A stretch of 46,358 nucleotides of DNA, taken from JBCDCB01 sp039182735. Its GTDB lineage: Bacteria; Planctomycetota; Phycisphaerae; Phycisphaerales; UBA1924. The DNA is taken from positions 1-46,358 of the forward strand of contig JBCDCB010000029.1 in assembly GCA_039182735.1 (NCBI GenBank), read 5' to 3'. Positions 1 through 8,355 of this stretch are shown here, one piece after another; within the stretch, counting starts at the first letter, position 1; each line of letters starts with the position of its first letter. Position numbers and translations under genes: made by a program. Below the pieces are notes generated by a model, which saw nothing but the letters and a program-made list of their open reading frames with translations, made no database searches and had not been told where the DNA came from.

Positions 1-2
1 GG

Positions 3-881
3 TCGCCGTCGGCGCCGAGGGTTGTCGAGGCCAACGCTCAGGGACCGTTTGTGCTCGACAAGGGGGCGCAGGTCCGCGGTTCTCCGGTCGGGCCCGCGTG
101 GGCGGTCGTCGAGCAACGCACGGGTCGCTCCGTCGGTTGGCAACCGGTCCAACAGATGCACCCGTTCGAATCGATCGGTCACTTTTCGACGTGGCAGGGC
201 TTTTTCCGTCTCGAGGTCTGGCGCCTCGTGACCTTCCAGTTCCTGCACGCGGACATCAGCCATCTCATCTTCAACATGATCGGGCTGTGGTTCTTCGGCC
301 CACTCGTTGAAGGGTGGCTCCGCTCCCGCAAGCTCTTTCTGGCGTTCTATCTCATGTGTGGCCTGTGCGGCGGGATCTTGTACCTCCTGCTCAACCTGCT
401 GGGCCAGGCGGGCATCCCGCTGCCGGGCGCGCTCGACGTCAGCATCTACACGCCGCTGATCGGCGCATCGGCCGGGTGCTTCGGGATCCTGCTCGCATCG
501 GCGTACATCGCGGGCGAATCGCGCATGCTGCTCTTCTTCGTGCTGCCGATGAAAGTGAAGTACGGCGCGTATCTGTTCACGGCGATCAGCGCGTTCAACC
601 TGATCATGGGATCGAGCAACGCCGGGGGCGAAGCGGCACACCTGGGCGGCGCGATCGCGGGTTTCTTCTTCATCCGCAGGCCCGGGTTGCTGAACGAGTT
701 CTTTGACATCTTCGGGCGGTCGGGTCCGTCGGATCGCAAGCCGAAACCGAAACGAGAGTCGAAAAAGGATCGCACGAAGCTCGACGCGATCCTCGACAAG
801 GTCAAGGAGCAGGGCGTCCAGTCGCTGACCGACTCCGAGAAGGCCTTCCTCGACAAGCAATCCGAGAAACTCCGCGGGTGA
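3..881 (+). CDS. Rhomboid family intramembrane serine protease, 5' end outside the window
   Basis: This is a membrane-embedded serine protease that cleaves transmembrane substrates. The reading frame is open from the window edge, so the true start and probably the first membrane helix lie upstream; the GTG at 51 is internal. Visible family marks are a histidine/asparagine helix (HADISHLIFNM), the catalytic serine in GASAGCFG and the catalytic histidine in AAHLGG. The usual motif is GxSG; here the residue after the serine is alanine. After the last helix there is a basic linker and a C-terminal tail (KLDAILDKVKEQG, then LTDSEKAFLDKQS) resembling the DUF6576 segment of many planctomycete and Bacteroidetes rhomboids. 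Its stop overlaps the tgt start by four bases (GTGA, 878-881), so the two are probably translationally coupled. The family call is secure; the substrate is unknown. Confidence 0.9.
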   Translation, partial: SPSAPRVVEANAQGPFVLDKGAQVRGSPVGPAWAVVEQRTGRSVGWQPVQQMHPFESIGHFSTWQGFFRLEVWRLVTFQFLHADISHLIFNMIGLWFFGPLVEGWLRSRKLFLAFYLMCGLCGGILYLLLNLLGQAGIPLPGALDVSIYTPLIGASAGCFGILLASAYIAGESRMLLFFVLPMKVKYGAYLFTAISAFNLIMGSSNAGGEAAHLGGAIAGFFFIRRPGLLNEFFDIFGRSGPSDRKPKPKRESKKDRTKLDAILDKVKEQGVQSLTDSEKAFLDKQSEKLRG

Positions 882-2179
882 GCGCGTTGCGTTTCGAAGT
901 CGAAGCGTGCGCACGCTCGTGCCACGCGCGCACGGGCGTCGTCACCACGCCGCACGGCTCATTCCAGACGCCCGCGTTCATGACGGTCGGCACGCGCGGG
1001 ACGGTCAAGGGCCTCGTCCCGCCGCTCGTGCGTGACACCGGCGGCGAGGTCCTGCTCGGCAACACCTACCACCTCATGCTGCGCCCCGGGCCCGAACTCG
1101 TTCGCGACCTCGGCGGCTTGCACGGCTTTATGGGGTGGGACGGGCCGATCCTCACCGACAGCGGCGGCTATCAGGCCTACTCGCTGAGCGATGTCAATCG
1201 CATCGACGATCACGCCGTGACGTTCAAGAGCCACATCGACGGGTCGATGGTGGAACTGCCGCCGGAGCGATCGATCGAGGTGCAGAACGCGCTCGGCGCC
1301 GACATCATCATGGCGATGGACGACTGCCCGCCCGCGGTCGATCCCGCGACGATGAACCAGACGCGTCTGCGGCTGCTCAGCAAAAAGGTCGCGCAGATGA
1401 GCGGGCGTCCGAGCCGGGGCGACGGCGAGGCGGACCTCGATCTGCTCAAGGTCGATGCCGCGGAGCACGCGAAACGCCTGGACGAAGCCGACGACCGCAC
1501 AGCGCGCTGGCTCGAGCGCTGCAAGCGCGTGCACGCTCGCCCCGACGAGCAAGCACTCTTCGGCATCGTGCAGGGCGGGACGGACCTCGAACGGCGGTCA
1601 CGCAGCGTCGAGCGGATCTGTTCGATCGACCTGCCGGGGTACGCGGTGGGTGGTGTCGCGGTCGGCGAAGGGCCCGATGACATCAAACGCGTGGTCGAGC
1701 ACACCGCACCGCTGCTGCCCGGAGGCAAGCCTCGGTACCTCATGGGCGTGGGGTATGAGCGCGACATCGTCACCGCCGTTCGCGCGGGGATCGACATGTT
1801 CGACTGCGTCCTGCCGACGCGGAACGGCCGGAACTCCAACGCGTTTACCACGACGGGCCAGATCCGGCTGCGGAACGCGAAGTTCGCACGCGACGACGGG
1901 CCGATCGATCCGGTCTGCGACTGCCTCGCGTGCAAACCGAGCCTGCACGGGTGGTCGATCCCGGAGGGCGGGGTTGCGAGCCGGGCCTATATTCGGCATC
2001 TGTTCATGGCCGAGGAGATGCTCGGGCCGATCCTGGTCTCGATCCACAACCTGCGCCACTTCCAGAGACTGATCCGGGATCTTCGTGAGGCGATCCGATT
2101 GGACAGCGAGGGCTCTGGTGCAGATGATGCGTGGTCGGTGTTCGCGTCACGGTGGCCGGTCGCTGTGGGCGATCACTGA
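878..2179 (+). CDS. tgt: Queuine/7-deazaguanine tRNA-ribosyltransferase
   Basis: TGT exchanges the anticodon guanine of Asp, Asn, His and Tyr tRNAs for a 7-deazaguanine precursor of queuosine. At 433 residues it is longer than the usual 370-380. Motifs in order: TDSGGYQAYSL around residue 94 (family TDSGGFQVFSL), GIVQGG at 229-234, VGGVAVGE near 258, MFDCVLPTRNGRN from 307 with the nucleophilic Asp, and a zinc site Cys347, Cys349, Cys352 and His374. About 45 extra residues (roughly 170-208, charged and probably helical) sit before the ALFGIVQGG strand, and about 12 extra lie inside the zinc loop. Its GTG start overlaps the rhomboid stop. Position directly ahead of yajC-secDF is a widespread arrangement. 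Confidence 0.96.
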   Translation: MSALRFEVEACARSCHARTGVVTTPHGSFQTPAFMTVGTRGTVKGLVPPLVRDTGGEVLLGNTYHLMLRPGPELVRDLGGLHGFMGWDGPILTDSGGYQAYSLSDVNRIDDHAVTFKSHIDGSMVELPPERSIEVQNALGADIIMAMDDCPPAVDPATMNQTRLRLLSKKVAQMSGRPSRGDGEADLDLLKVDAAEHAKRLDEADDRTARWLERCKRVHARPDEQALFGIVQGGTDLERRSRSVERICSIDLPGYAVGGVAVGEGPDDIKRVVEHTAPLLPGGKPRYLMGVGYERDIVTAVRAGIDMFDCVLPTRNGRNSNAFTTTGQIRLRNAKFARDDGPIDPVCDCLACKPSLHGWSIPEGGVASRAYIRHLFMAEEMLGPILVSIHNLRHFQRLIRDLREAIRLDSEGSGADDAWSVFASRWPVAVGDH

Positions 2180-2274
2180 CGCAACGGTGGTTCAACGCGA
2201 CGCCGGCCCGATGCCCGGCCCGCAACAACGCGGGCGGCGTGGTTCGTGCCCCCTGCGTGCGTGTGGAGGATGCA

Positions 2275-2724
2275 GTGCTCGACCTCTTTGTCGATTCGAT
2301 CTCGTCGCTCATCGCCAACGCGCCGCCCGTCGGCGGCGGAGCGGTCCCGCTCGGCCCCTCGGGCACGGGTGGCGGGGCCGGCGGTGCGGCACCCCCGCAG
2401 GGCGGGCTTCCGCCGTGGATCTTCCTCGCGATGTTCGGGTTCCTCGCCTTCCTGCTCGTCTCCAGCGCGCTCGCCGGTCGCAAGGAGAAGAAAGAACGCC
2501 AGTCGATGCTCGACGCGCTCGGGAAGAACGACAAGGTGCAGGTCGCCGGCATGATCGGCACGATCGTCGAGCTCAAGAACGATCATGTCGTCGTGAAGGT
2601 GGACGAGTCCAACAACACGCGTATCACGTTCGTGCGCGGTGCGATCCAGAACGTTCTCAAGTCTTCGAAGAAGCGTGACAGCGACGCCGATGTCGTCCCG
2701 GAGCCGGAGAAGATCGAGGCCTGA
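2275..2724 (+). CDS. yajC: Sec translocase accessory subunit YajC
   Basis: YajC is a small single-pass membrane protein that associates with SecDF and the SecYEG channel. The GTG at 2275 is chosen because GGAGGA lies at 2265-2270 just ahead of it and the open frame farther upstream overlaps tgt. The 149-residue product has a Gly/Pro-rich N-terminus, one hydrophobic helix (WIFLAMFGFLAFLLVSSAL), then the family core with a basic stretch, GKNDKVQVAGMIGTIVELK and a short charged tail. The N-terminal extension of about 45 residues before the helix is longer than in E. coli YajC. It lies 95 bases after tgt and 21 bases before secDF and is expected to be in one operon with them. Confidence 0.93.
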   Translation: MLDLFVDSISSLIANAPPVGGGAVPLGPSGTGGGAGGAAPPQGGLPPWIFLAMFGFLAFLLVSSALAGRKEKKERQSMLDALGKNDKVQVAGMIGTIVELKNDHVVVKVDESNNTRITFVRGAIQNVLKSSKKRDSDADVVPEPEKIEA

Positions 2725-2745
2725 CCCGGCCTGCGACCCAACGCC

Positions 2746-5700
2746 ATGCACAACCTCACCCGAAACATCGTCCTCTCGCTCATCGCGCTCTTCGCGTGCG
2801 TGCTCGCGATTGTTCCGCCGCAGGAAAAACTGCGCCTCGGCAAGGACCTCGCCGGCGGCATGAGCCTGGTCTACAGCATACAGACGAACCCCGGCGATCC
2901 CCCGGACGTCGTCGCGCAGACCATCGAGGTCATCAAAGAACGCATCGACCCCGACGGCGTGCTCGACATCTCGATCGTGCAGCAGGGGCGGAACCGCCTC
3001 GAGATCACCGCGCCGCTGCCGAGCGAACGCGTCAAGCAGCTGCGCGCCGAGTTCGAAGCCGCGCTCGAGGATTTCAAGAAGTACGAGCTCGATCCGGATG
3101 CGCTGGAACGTGCGCTGCGTCAGCAGGGCGACGCCCGCCAGGCGGCGATCGAGAACCTCATCGACCGCACACCCGGGCTGGCACCGCTGCTCGAACCGTT
3201 GGTCGAGCTCGCGGCGGCGGCTGACGAGTCCCGCGCGTCATACGAACGCGCCGTCGCGGACGGGCTCCCCGAAGCCGCGACCGATGAGCTGCTCGGACCC
3301 GCGGCGGAAGCGGAACTCGCGCTCGACGAAGCGCGCGAGCGTGCGCTCGCCTCGGCGGTCAGCATCGCGGAACTGCGCGAGGCTTTCGAGCTCCCGACCG
3401 ATCGCATCAACATCCGCAACAGCGAGACGGGCGAGATCGACTCGTACCCCAGCCGTCGCGAACGCGCCTTCAACTCGATGCTCGAACGTACGGCGGAGCT
3501 GGACGGCTCCGCGGAGGTCATCGCCGAAACCCAGACCCGGCACGCGGCGTACGTCGCCGAGCGCCGCGGTTTCGACGACCCCAACGACCTGATCCGTCTG
3601 CTGCAAGGTTCGGGCGTGCTGAACTTCCGCATTGCGGTCGATCCGAGCGAGACCGATGTCACGCGCTTGCGAACGGAGCTGCAGGAACGCGGCCCGGGCG
3701 GTGTGCGCTCCACCTCCTCGCGCTGGTATCCCATCAATAAGCTCGAAGACTGGTACGACGAGACCAGCCAACTTGAGAGCCTCATCGACAACCCCGCGGC
3801 GTACTTCAGCGGGCGCGGGCTGGTCGCGGAGGAGTACCAGGGCGGGTACTACCTGCTGCTCTCCGATGAGGGCGGGGAGCGTCTCTCCGCCGCTGACGGC
3901 GAATGGACGCTTTCCGGCGCCTTCGCGCAGACCGACGACCGCGGTCGCCCCGCGATCGGGTTCAGCCTCGACACCCGGGGCGGTGATCTCATGGGGCGCA
4001 TGACCAGCCAGAACGTCGGGCGCACGATGTGCTACCTGCTCGACGGCACGGTGTACGGCGGCGCGACGATCCAGGGCCGCATCGCCGGGCGTGGACAGAT
4101 CACGGGCCAGTTCAGTGCCACCGAGCTCAACTACATCATCAAGACGCTCAACGCCGGCTCGCTCCAGGCGCGCCTGTCGGAACGCCCGATCTCGAACAAC
4201 ACGCTCGCGCCCGAACTCGGTGCCGACAACCTCGCGCGCGGTCTGCAGGCCTCGATCATCGCGCTCATCGTCGTGGCTTCGTTCATGGCGGCGTACTACT
4301 TCTCGAGCGGGTTCGTCGCGGTCATCGCGCTGATGTGCAACGCGGTCGTGATCCTTGGGCTTATGGCTCTGGCTCGCGCTGCGTTCACACTGCCGGGAAT
4401 CGCGGGTGTCGTGCTCACGTTCGGCATGGCGGTGGACGCCAACGTGCTGATCTACGAGCGTGTACGTGAGGAACTGCTCGCGGGGAACGACCTGCGGACC
4501 GCCGTGCGCCTCGCGTACAAAAAGGTGCTCAGCACCATCCTCGACGCGAACATCACGAACCTCATGGTGTGTTTCGTCCTCGCGTACACCGCGACGCAGG
4601 AGGTGCGGGGCTTCGCGATCACGCTGGGCATCGGCATCGTCGGCACGCTCTTCTCGTGCCTCATCATCACGCGCATCGTCTTCTCGCTCCTGGTCGATAA
4701 GGCCAAGGTCAAGAGAATGCGCCAGCTGCCGATGGTGGTGCCGTTCATTCAGCGTGCGCTCGAACCGCGCATCGACTGGATCGGGTTGCGCCCGGTCTTC
4801 CTGGTGATTTCGGCCTGCCTCGTCGGGCTCGGGCTCTCGATGATCTATATCCAGCGCGGCGAGATGCTCGACACCGAGTTCCGCGGCGGCACCGCGATCA
4901 CCATGCGCATCTCCGAAGAGACCGGCACGCTCACCCGCGCCGAGGTGCAGGAACGCGTGCAGGGCGCGTACGAGCAGGCGCTCGCGCGGACCGAGTCGGA
5001 CCCGGACGATCGGGGCGCGCAGCTGCTGCTCGCGTTGCAGAACGCGGACGTCATCGCGATCGACGCGCAGGCCGACGGCGTGACATCGGATCGGTTCCGC
5101 GTGGTTTCGTCGATCGCGGAGGACCCGGACACGGACATCGCCGAGACGGTGATCTTCCGCAACGCGATCGTCGAGGCCTTCTCGGATGTGGTGGATTCGC
5201 AGCCGGCGCTGCGTTTCCGCGGGGCGGAAACGCCGAACGTTTCCGACGCGCCCATCTACCGCGTGCTCGACGCCGAGCTCGGACGGAACATCGGACGCCC
5301 CGAGATCCGCAACGACGTGCGTGACTACCTGGGCGGCGTGGCGATCGTGCTTGAGAACGTCGAGCCCGCGACCTCTGTGGAAGCCATCGAGGAGCGACTC
5401 ACGCTGCTGCGATCGCAGCCGGACTTCTCCGCGACGCTCGAGCGCCCGCACGAGGTGCTGCTGATCGAGGGGACGCCGGAACGCGTCGAGACCGTGGTGC
5501 TTCTCGCACAGGATCCCGGCGTGTCGGTCTTCGATGACGAGCAGCAGTGGCGGGTTGAGGTCGCCGAGACGGAGTGGCGACTGGCGCGCGGCGCGTTGAC
5601 CAATGCGACGACGCTCGCGTCGCTGCAGTCGTTCAGCCCGTCGATCGCGCGCACGTTCCGCGCGCAGGCGATCGTCGCTGTGATCCTCAGTTTCCTGCTG

Positions 5701-6270
5701 ATCCTGGGCTACATCTGGTTCCGCTTCGGTTCGGTGCGGTACTCGCTCGCCGCGATCACGGCGCTGGTGCACGACGTGCTCATCGCGGTGGGGCTCATCG
5801 CGGTCGCCGAGATTGTGTACAAGCAGTTCCCGGGCGTGGCGGCGATCGGGATCCAGCCCTTCAAGATCGACCTTGCGCTCGTCGCGGCGATCCTCACGAT
5901 CGTGGGGTATTCGCTGAACGATACGATCGTCATCCTCGACCGCATCCGCGAGAACCGTGGGCGCCTCGCCTACGCCTCACGGTCCGTCGTGAATCTGTCG
6001 ATCAACCAGACGATCAGCCGAACCGTGATCACCTCGGGAACGACAACGCTCGCGTTGCTTGTGCTCTTCTTCTTTGGCGGCGACGCGCTGGGCTCGTTCA
6101 CCTACGCGCTGCTTTGCGGCGTGCTCGTCGGGACGTACTCTTCGATTGCGGTGGCGGCGCCGCTGGTCTACACGGACAAGATCCCGCCCGCCGCGCAGCC
6201 GTTCGCCGAAGCCGAGAAGGCCCGTCACGGCGGCGCAGACGACAAGCCGGGGGCGCTCCCGGCGACCTGA
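2746..6270 (+). CDS. secDF: Fused SecD/SecF protein-export subunit with enlarged periplasmic domains
   Basis: SecDF uses the proton gradient to pull exported proteins across the inner membrane after SecA-driven insertion. One 1174-residue chain contains both halves. The SecD half has an N-terminal helix, the LGKDLAGG motif near residue 31 and the TFGMAVDANVLIYERVREE signature; the SecF half starts near residue 665 with LDTEFRGGTAITM and carries GYSLNDTIVILDRIREN. Fusions of this type are usually about 740-850 residues. The extra length lies in two places: residues about 101-282, a mostly helical Ala/Glu/Arg-rich insert splitting the SecD P1 domain before GSGVLNFRIAV, and a SecF periplasmic domain of about 280 residues instead of roughly 110. 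The ATG start has no obvious ribosome binding site. It sits downstream of yajC. Confidence 0.95.
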   Translation: MHNLTRNIVLSLIALFACVLAIVPPQEKLRLGKDLAGGMSLVYSIQTNPGDPPDVVAQTIEVIKERIDPDGVLDISIVQQGRNRLEITAPLPSERVKQLRAEFEAALEDFKKYELDPDALERALRQQGDARQAAIENLIDRTPGLAPLLEPLVELAAAADESRASYERAVADGLPEAATDELLGPAAEAELALDEARERALASAVSIAELREAFELPTDRINIRNSETGEIDSYPSRRERAFNSMLERTAELDGSAEVIAETQTRHAAYVAERRGFDDPNDLIRLLQGSGVLNFRIAVDPSETDVTRLRTELQERGPGGVRSTSSRWYPINKLEDWYDETSQLESLIDNPAAYFSGRGLVAEEYQGGYYLLLSDEGGERLSAADGEWTLSGAFAQTDDRGRPAIGFSLDTRGGDLMGRMTSQNVGRTMCYLLDGTVYGGATIQGRIAGRGQITGQFSATELNYIIKTLNAGSLQARLSERPISNNTLAPELGADNLARGLQASIIALIVVASFMAAYYFSSGFVAVIALMCNAVVILGLMALARAAFTLPGIAGVVLTFGMAVDANVLIYERVREELLAGNDLRTAVRLAYKKVLSTILDANITNLMVCFVLAYTATQEVRGFAITLGIGIVGTLFSCLIITRIVFSLLVDKAKVKRMRQLPMVVPFIQRALEPRIDWIGLRPVFLVISACLVGLGLSMIYIQRGEMLDTEFRGGTAITMRISEETGTLTRAEVQERVQGAYEQALARTESDPDDRGAQLLLALQNADVIAIDAQADGVTSDRFRVVSSIAEDPDTDIAETVIFRNAIVEAFSDVVDSQPALRFRGAETPNVSDAPIYRVLDAELGRNIGRPEIRNDVRDYLGGVAIVLENVEPATSVEAIEERLTLLRSQPDFSATLERPHEVLLIEGTPERVETVVLLAQDPGVSVFDDEQQWRVEVAETEWRLARGALTNATTLASLQSFSPSIARTFRAQAIVAVILSFLLILGYIWFRFGSVRYSLAAITALVHDVLIAVGLIAVAEIVYKQFPGVAAIGIQPFKIDLALVAAILTIVGYSLNDTIVILDRIRENRGRLAYASRSVVNLSINQTISRTVITSGTTTLALLVLFFFGGDALGSFTYALLCGVLVGTYSSIAVAAPLVYTDKIPPAAQPFAEAEKARHGGADDKPGALPAT

Positions 6271-6294
6271 CCCTCGCGGGTCCGGAGGCGACGC

Positions 6295-6993
6295 ATGGGC
6301 TCCGGTTCGGTCCGTTATTCGATCGCGCTCCTGGTGCTGCTGTGCATCGGGGTGGCGACGTACTGGGCGACCGAGGGGCCGCAGGCGCCCGCCGCGAGCG
6401 CGATCGATGGACCGCCGGTTGTCGAGTCCGACATCTCCACGGCGGGCGTTCGTATACCCCCTGTGGAAGTGTACGAGCCGCCCGTTGAGCAAACCGATCC
6501 CGCACCCGATCCGGTCGTGAACGCACCGGAACTCGACGCCGATAGCGGGCAGGTGCTGGTGCCGCCGACGTTTCGGGATTACATGGTCGAGCGCAACGAC
6601 AACGCCGAACGCATCAGCCGAAAGGTCTACGGCGACCGTGTCTACTGGCGTGCGATCATGCAGGCGAACCCGAACGTGGACTTCGATCGGGGTCTGCGCG
6701 TCGGGCAGATGATCCGCGTGCCGGTCGATCCGAGCAACGTGCAGGGGCGCGTTGTGGATGCCGACGACGTCGCCGCGACGACTGAGACTGACCCCGCAAG
6801 CACCGGCGAGACGGAGTGGGTCGTGCAGCGCGGCGACACGCTGTCGGGCATCGCGAAAGCCGTCTACGGGCGCGCCTCGATGTGGCGGCTGATCCGCGAT
6901 GCCAACAGCGATCAGATCAACCGAGACGGCACCAACATACGAGTGGGCATGACACTGCGCATCCCGCCGCCACCGGTTGGCGAGTCGCGTTAG
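6295..6993 (+). CDS. Membrane-anchored protein with two LysM domains
   Basis: This protein probably binds peptidoglycan or another N-acetylglucosamine polymer at the periplasmic face. The 232-residue product starts at ATG 6295 with GGAGG at 6284-6288. It has a signal anchor at residues 8-25, a Pro-rich linker, a first LysM at about 96-143 (ERNDNAERISRKVYGD ... LRVGQMIRVP) and a second at about 175-224 (QRGDTLSGIAKAVYG ... IRVGMTLRIPP). No enzymatic domain is visible, so it may be an adaptor rather than a hydrolase. It follows secDF by 24 bases and probably ends that operon. Its TAG stop shares four bases with the stop of the convergent oxidoreductase gene. Confidence 0.85.
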   Translation: MGSGSVRYSIALLVLLCIGVATYWATEGPQAPAASAIDGPPVVESDISTAGVRIPPVEVYEPPVEQTDPAPDPVVNAPELDADSGQVLVPPTFRDYMVERNDNAERISRKVYGDRVYWRAIMQANPNVDFDRGLRVGQMIRVPVDPSNVQGRVVDADDVAATTETDPASTGETEWVVQRGDTLSGIAKAVYGRASMWRLIRDANSDQINRDGTNIRVGMTLRIPPPPVGESR

Positions 6994-8183
6994 GTCGTCG
7001 CGCTCGATACCCACTCTCGCGGCTCGTCCCACGGCGGCGCGCCGACCTGTGGAACCTCTAACGATTCGAACGCGGGCGCATGCGCCCCAGATCCGGTCGC
7101 CGGGAATCGGTCGGCGACGATGTCCGCCGCCATCGGTGCGAGCACCAGCTTGCTCGGCCAGACCGTGAGCACGCGCCCTTCCTCGAGGACGACCGGGAGA
7201 TCGTGCCGCCTGCCGCTGGCTGTGCGCGCCTCGGCTCGGGGCGCGCGGTACGTCGCCCACTCGCACCCGGTGAACTCGACACCCGGAAGGCACGCACGGA
7301 GCTCGCGCTGCGCAAACGCGATGAGCGAGGGCGCGTCCATCTCGACGCCGCGCTCGGCGAGCTCGCCCCCGACCTGCCAGACGCGGCGTCCGCCATGAAG
7401 GTCGATCGATGTGATCGTCAGGCGCGTCTTCGAACCATCGGTGCAGTGCCCGTTGAGCGGCGGCAGGCTTCCACGCACGAGCACCATGTGCAGGTCGCGC
7501 ACCTGCATGGCGTTCGACGCGAGCCCGAGTTGCGCACGGATGTCCGCGTTGCCGTTCCCTGCGGCGAGCACCACGCGGCTCGCGTTTACCCCTCCGTTTT
7601 CTGTATCGAAACGTACATGATCGGATTCGATCGTCCATCGCTGCTGATCGATGGGCACCCGCGCGATGCGTTCGGCATGACGATCATGGAACACGCGGAC
7701 CAGCGAAACCGGGTCCACCACGCATTCGTCGAGCCGCGAGATCGAACCGGGTACTTCGCGGAGCGCGACCGGCCTGTCCTGCGTCGCGACGGACGTGGGC
7801 GTGACCGCAAGACCCAGCTTTGCGCCGAGCATGCCGACGCGCGACGCGATCGAATCCGTCCGCCACAAGTGACAGTGATCCGACCGAACGACCACGCCCG
7901 AGAGATCGGGATCCTCATCGCGTGGAGATCCGGCGAGGCACGCGGTCCATCTGCCGGGCATCTCGGAAATGCCCGCAGCGGAGGCGGTCAGCGTGCCCGC
8001 GAGCGCGTACTTCACACCGCCGTGCAGGATGCCCTGAGACCACAGCGTCTGGCCCCGGCCCAACGTGTCCGCTTCGACGAGCGCGCAGGCGTGACCGTGC
8101 GCGACGAGACGATCGAGGATCCACAGACCCGCGATCCCGCCGCCGACGACGAGCGTATCGAGTTGCTGCGTTCGCGTGCGCAT
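6990..8183 (-). CDS. FAD-dependent oxidoreductase of the DAO type
   Basis: The 397-residue product begins with a dinucleotide-binding fold, VVGGGIAGLW at residues 12-21, followed by an acidic strand end (ALVEAD) as in FAD-binding DAO-family enzymes. The segment LGRGQTLWSQGILHGGVKYAL fits the flavin-contacting region of glycerol-3-phosphate dehydrogenase and glycine-oxidase-like proteins. The substrate cannot be told from the sequence. No signal peptide is seen, so it is likely cytoplasmic. A TACTAT hexamer lies eight bases before the ATG and there is no Shine-Dalgarno sequence, suggesting a near-leaderless transcript. The gene is monocistronic and convergent with the LysM gene. Confidence 0.8.
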   Translation of the reverse strand: MRTRTQQLDTLVVGGGIAGLWILDRLVAHGHACALVEADTLGRGQTLWSQGILHGGVKYALAGTLTASAAGISEMPGRWTACLAGSPRDEDPDLSGVVVRSDHCHLWRTDSIASRVGMLGAKLGLAVTPTSVATQDRPVALREVPGSISRLDECVVDPVSLVRVFHDRHAERIARVPIDQQRWTIESDHVRFDTENGGVNASRVVLAAGNGNADIRAQLGLASNAMQVRDLHMVLVRGSLPPLNGHCTDGSKTRLTITSIDLHGGRRVWQVGGELAERGVEMDAPSLIAFAQRELRACLPGVEFTGCEWATYRAPRAEARTASGRRHDLPVVLEEGRVLTVWPSKLVLAPMAADIVADRFPATGSGAHAPAFESLEVPQVGAPPWDEPREWVSSATT

Positions 8184-8197
8184 TCGTGCGCATAGTA
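8184..8197 (-). promoter_or_regulatory. Predicted -10 element and near-leaderless start of the FAD oxidoreductase gene
   Basis: On the minus strand TACTAT occupies 8197-8192 and is followed by eight bases and the ATG at 8183. Transcription would start within about two bases of the start codon. No convincing -35 element is seen. Confidence 0.5.
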
Positions 8198-8246
8198 CGA
8201 GCGAACCGACTGGATCGAAGAGCCCACGTCCGAACGGCTGAAGCAG

Positions 8247-8351
8247 GTGTTCAAACGCACAATCAACAACTTCTTCGGCTGGCTGGTCGTGTGGGGTGGC
8301 GCTATGTCGCTCACCGCCGAAGCGGTCGGCGCGCTCTCCTCACTACCATGA
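8247..8351 (+). CDS. Possible small protein, or remnant of one, in the divergent intergenic region
   Basis: The frame from 8196 to the TGA at 8349-8351 reads like protein: strong G/C in third codon positions and a sensible peptide containing DWIEEPTSERLKQ followed by VFKRTINNFFGWLVVWGG. The frame has no ATG near its beginning; upstream it is closed by TAG at 8193. The only conventional start before the hydrophobic part is GTG at 8247, giving 34 residues with a basic start and one hydrophobic stretch, as in a small membrane protein. No Shine-Dalgarno sequence precedes it. It could instead be the 3' remnant of a lost gene. The stop overlaps the -10 element of the next gene. Confidence 0.3.
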   Translation: MFKRTINNFFGWLVVWGGAMSLTAEAVGALSSLP

Positions 8352-8355
8352 CCGC
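8344..8355 (+). promoter_or_regulatory. Predicted -10 element of the aldo/keto reductase gene, leaderless
   Basis: TACCAT at 8344-8349 is followed by exactly six bases and then the ATG at 8356. There is no Shine-Dalgarno sequence. This matches the spacing seen at six other genes in the window. Confidence 0.55.

Noticed and set aside
51..53. GTG as start of the rhomboid gene
   Set aside because: The same frame is open to the window edge and the visible part lacks the first membrane helix, so the gene most likely begins outside the window.
3238..5772. 844-residue open frame on the minus strand opposite secDF
   Set aside because: It is the shadow of a GC-rich gene: its product is a run of Arg/His/Glu/Asp with no domain, and secDF on the other strand has clear family motifs throughout.
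5977..7638. 553-residue open frame on the minus strand across secDF, the LysM gene and the oxidoreductase
   Set aside because: It crosses three well-supported genes and is low-complexity arginine-rich sequence.
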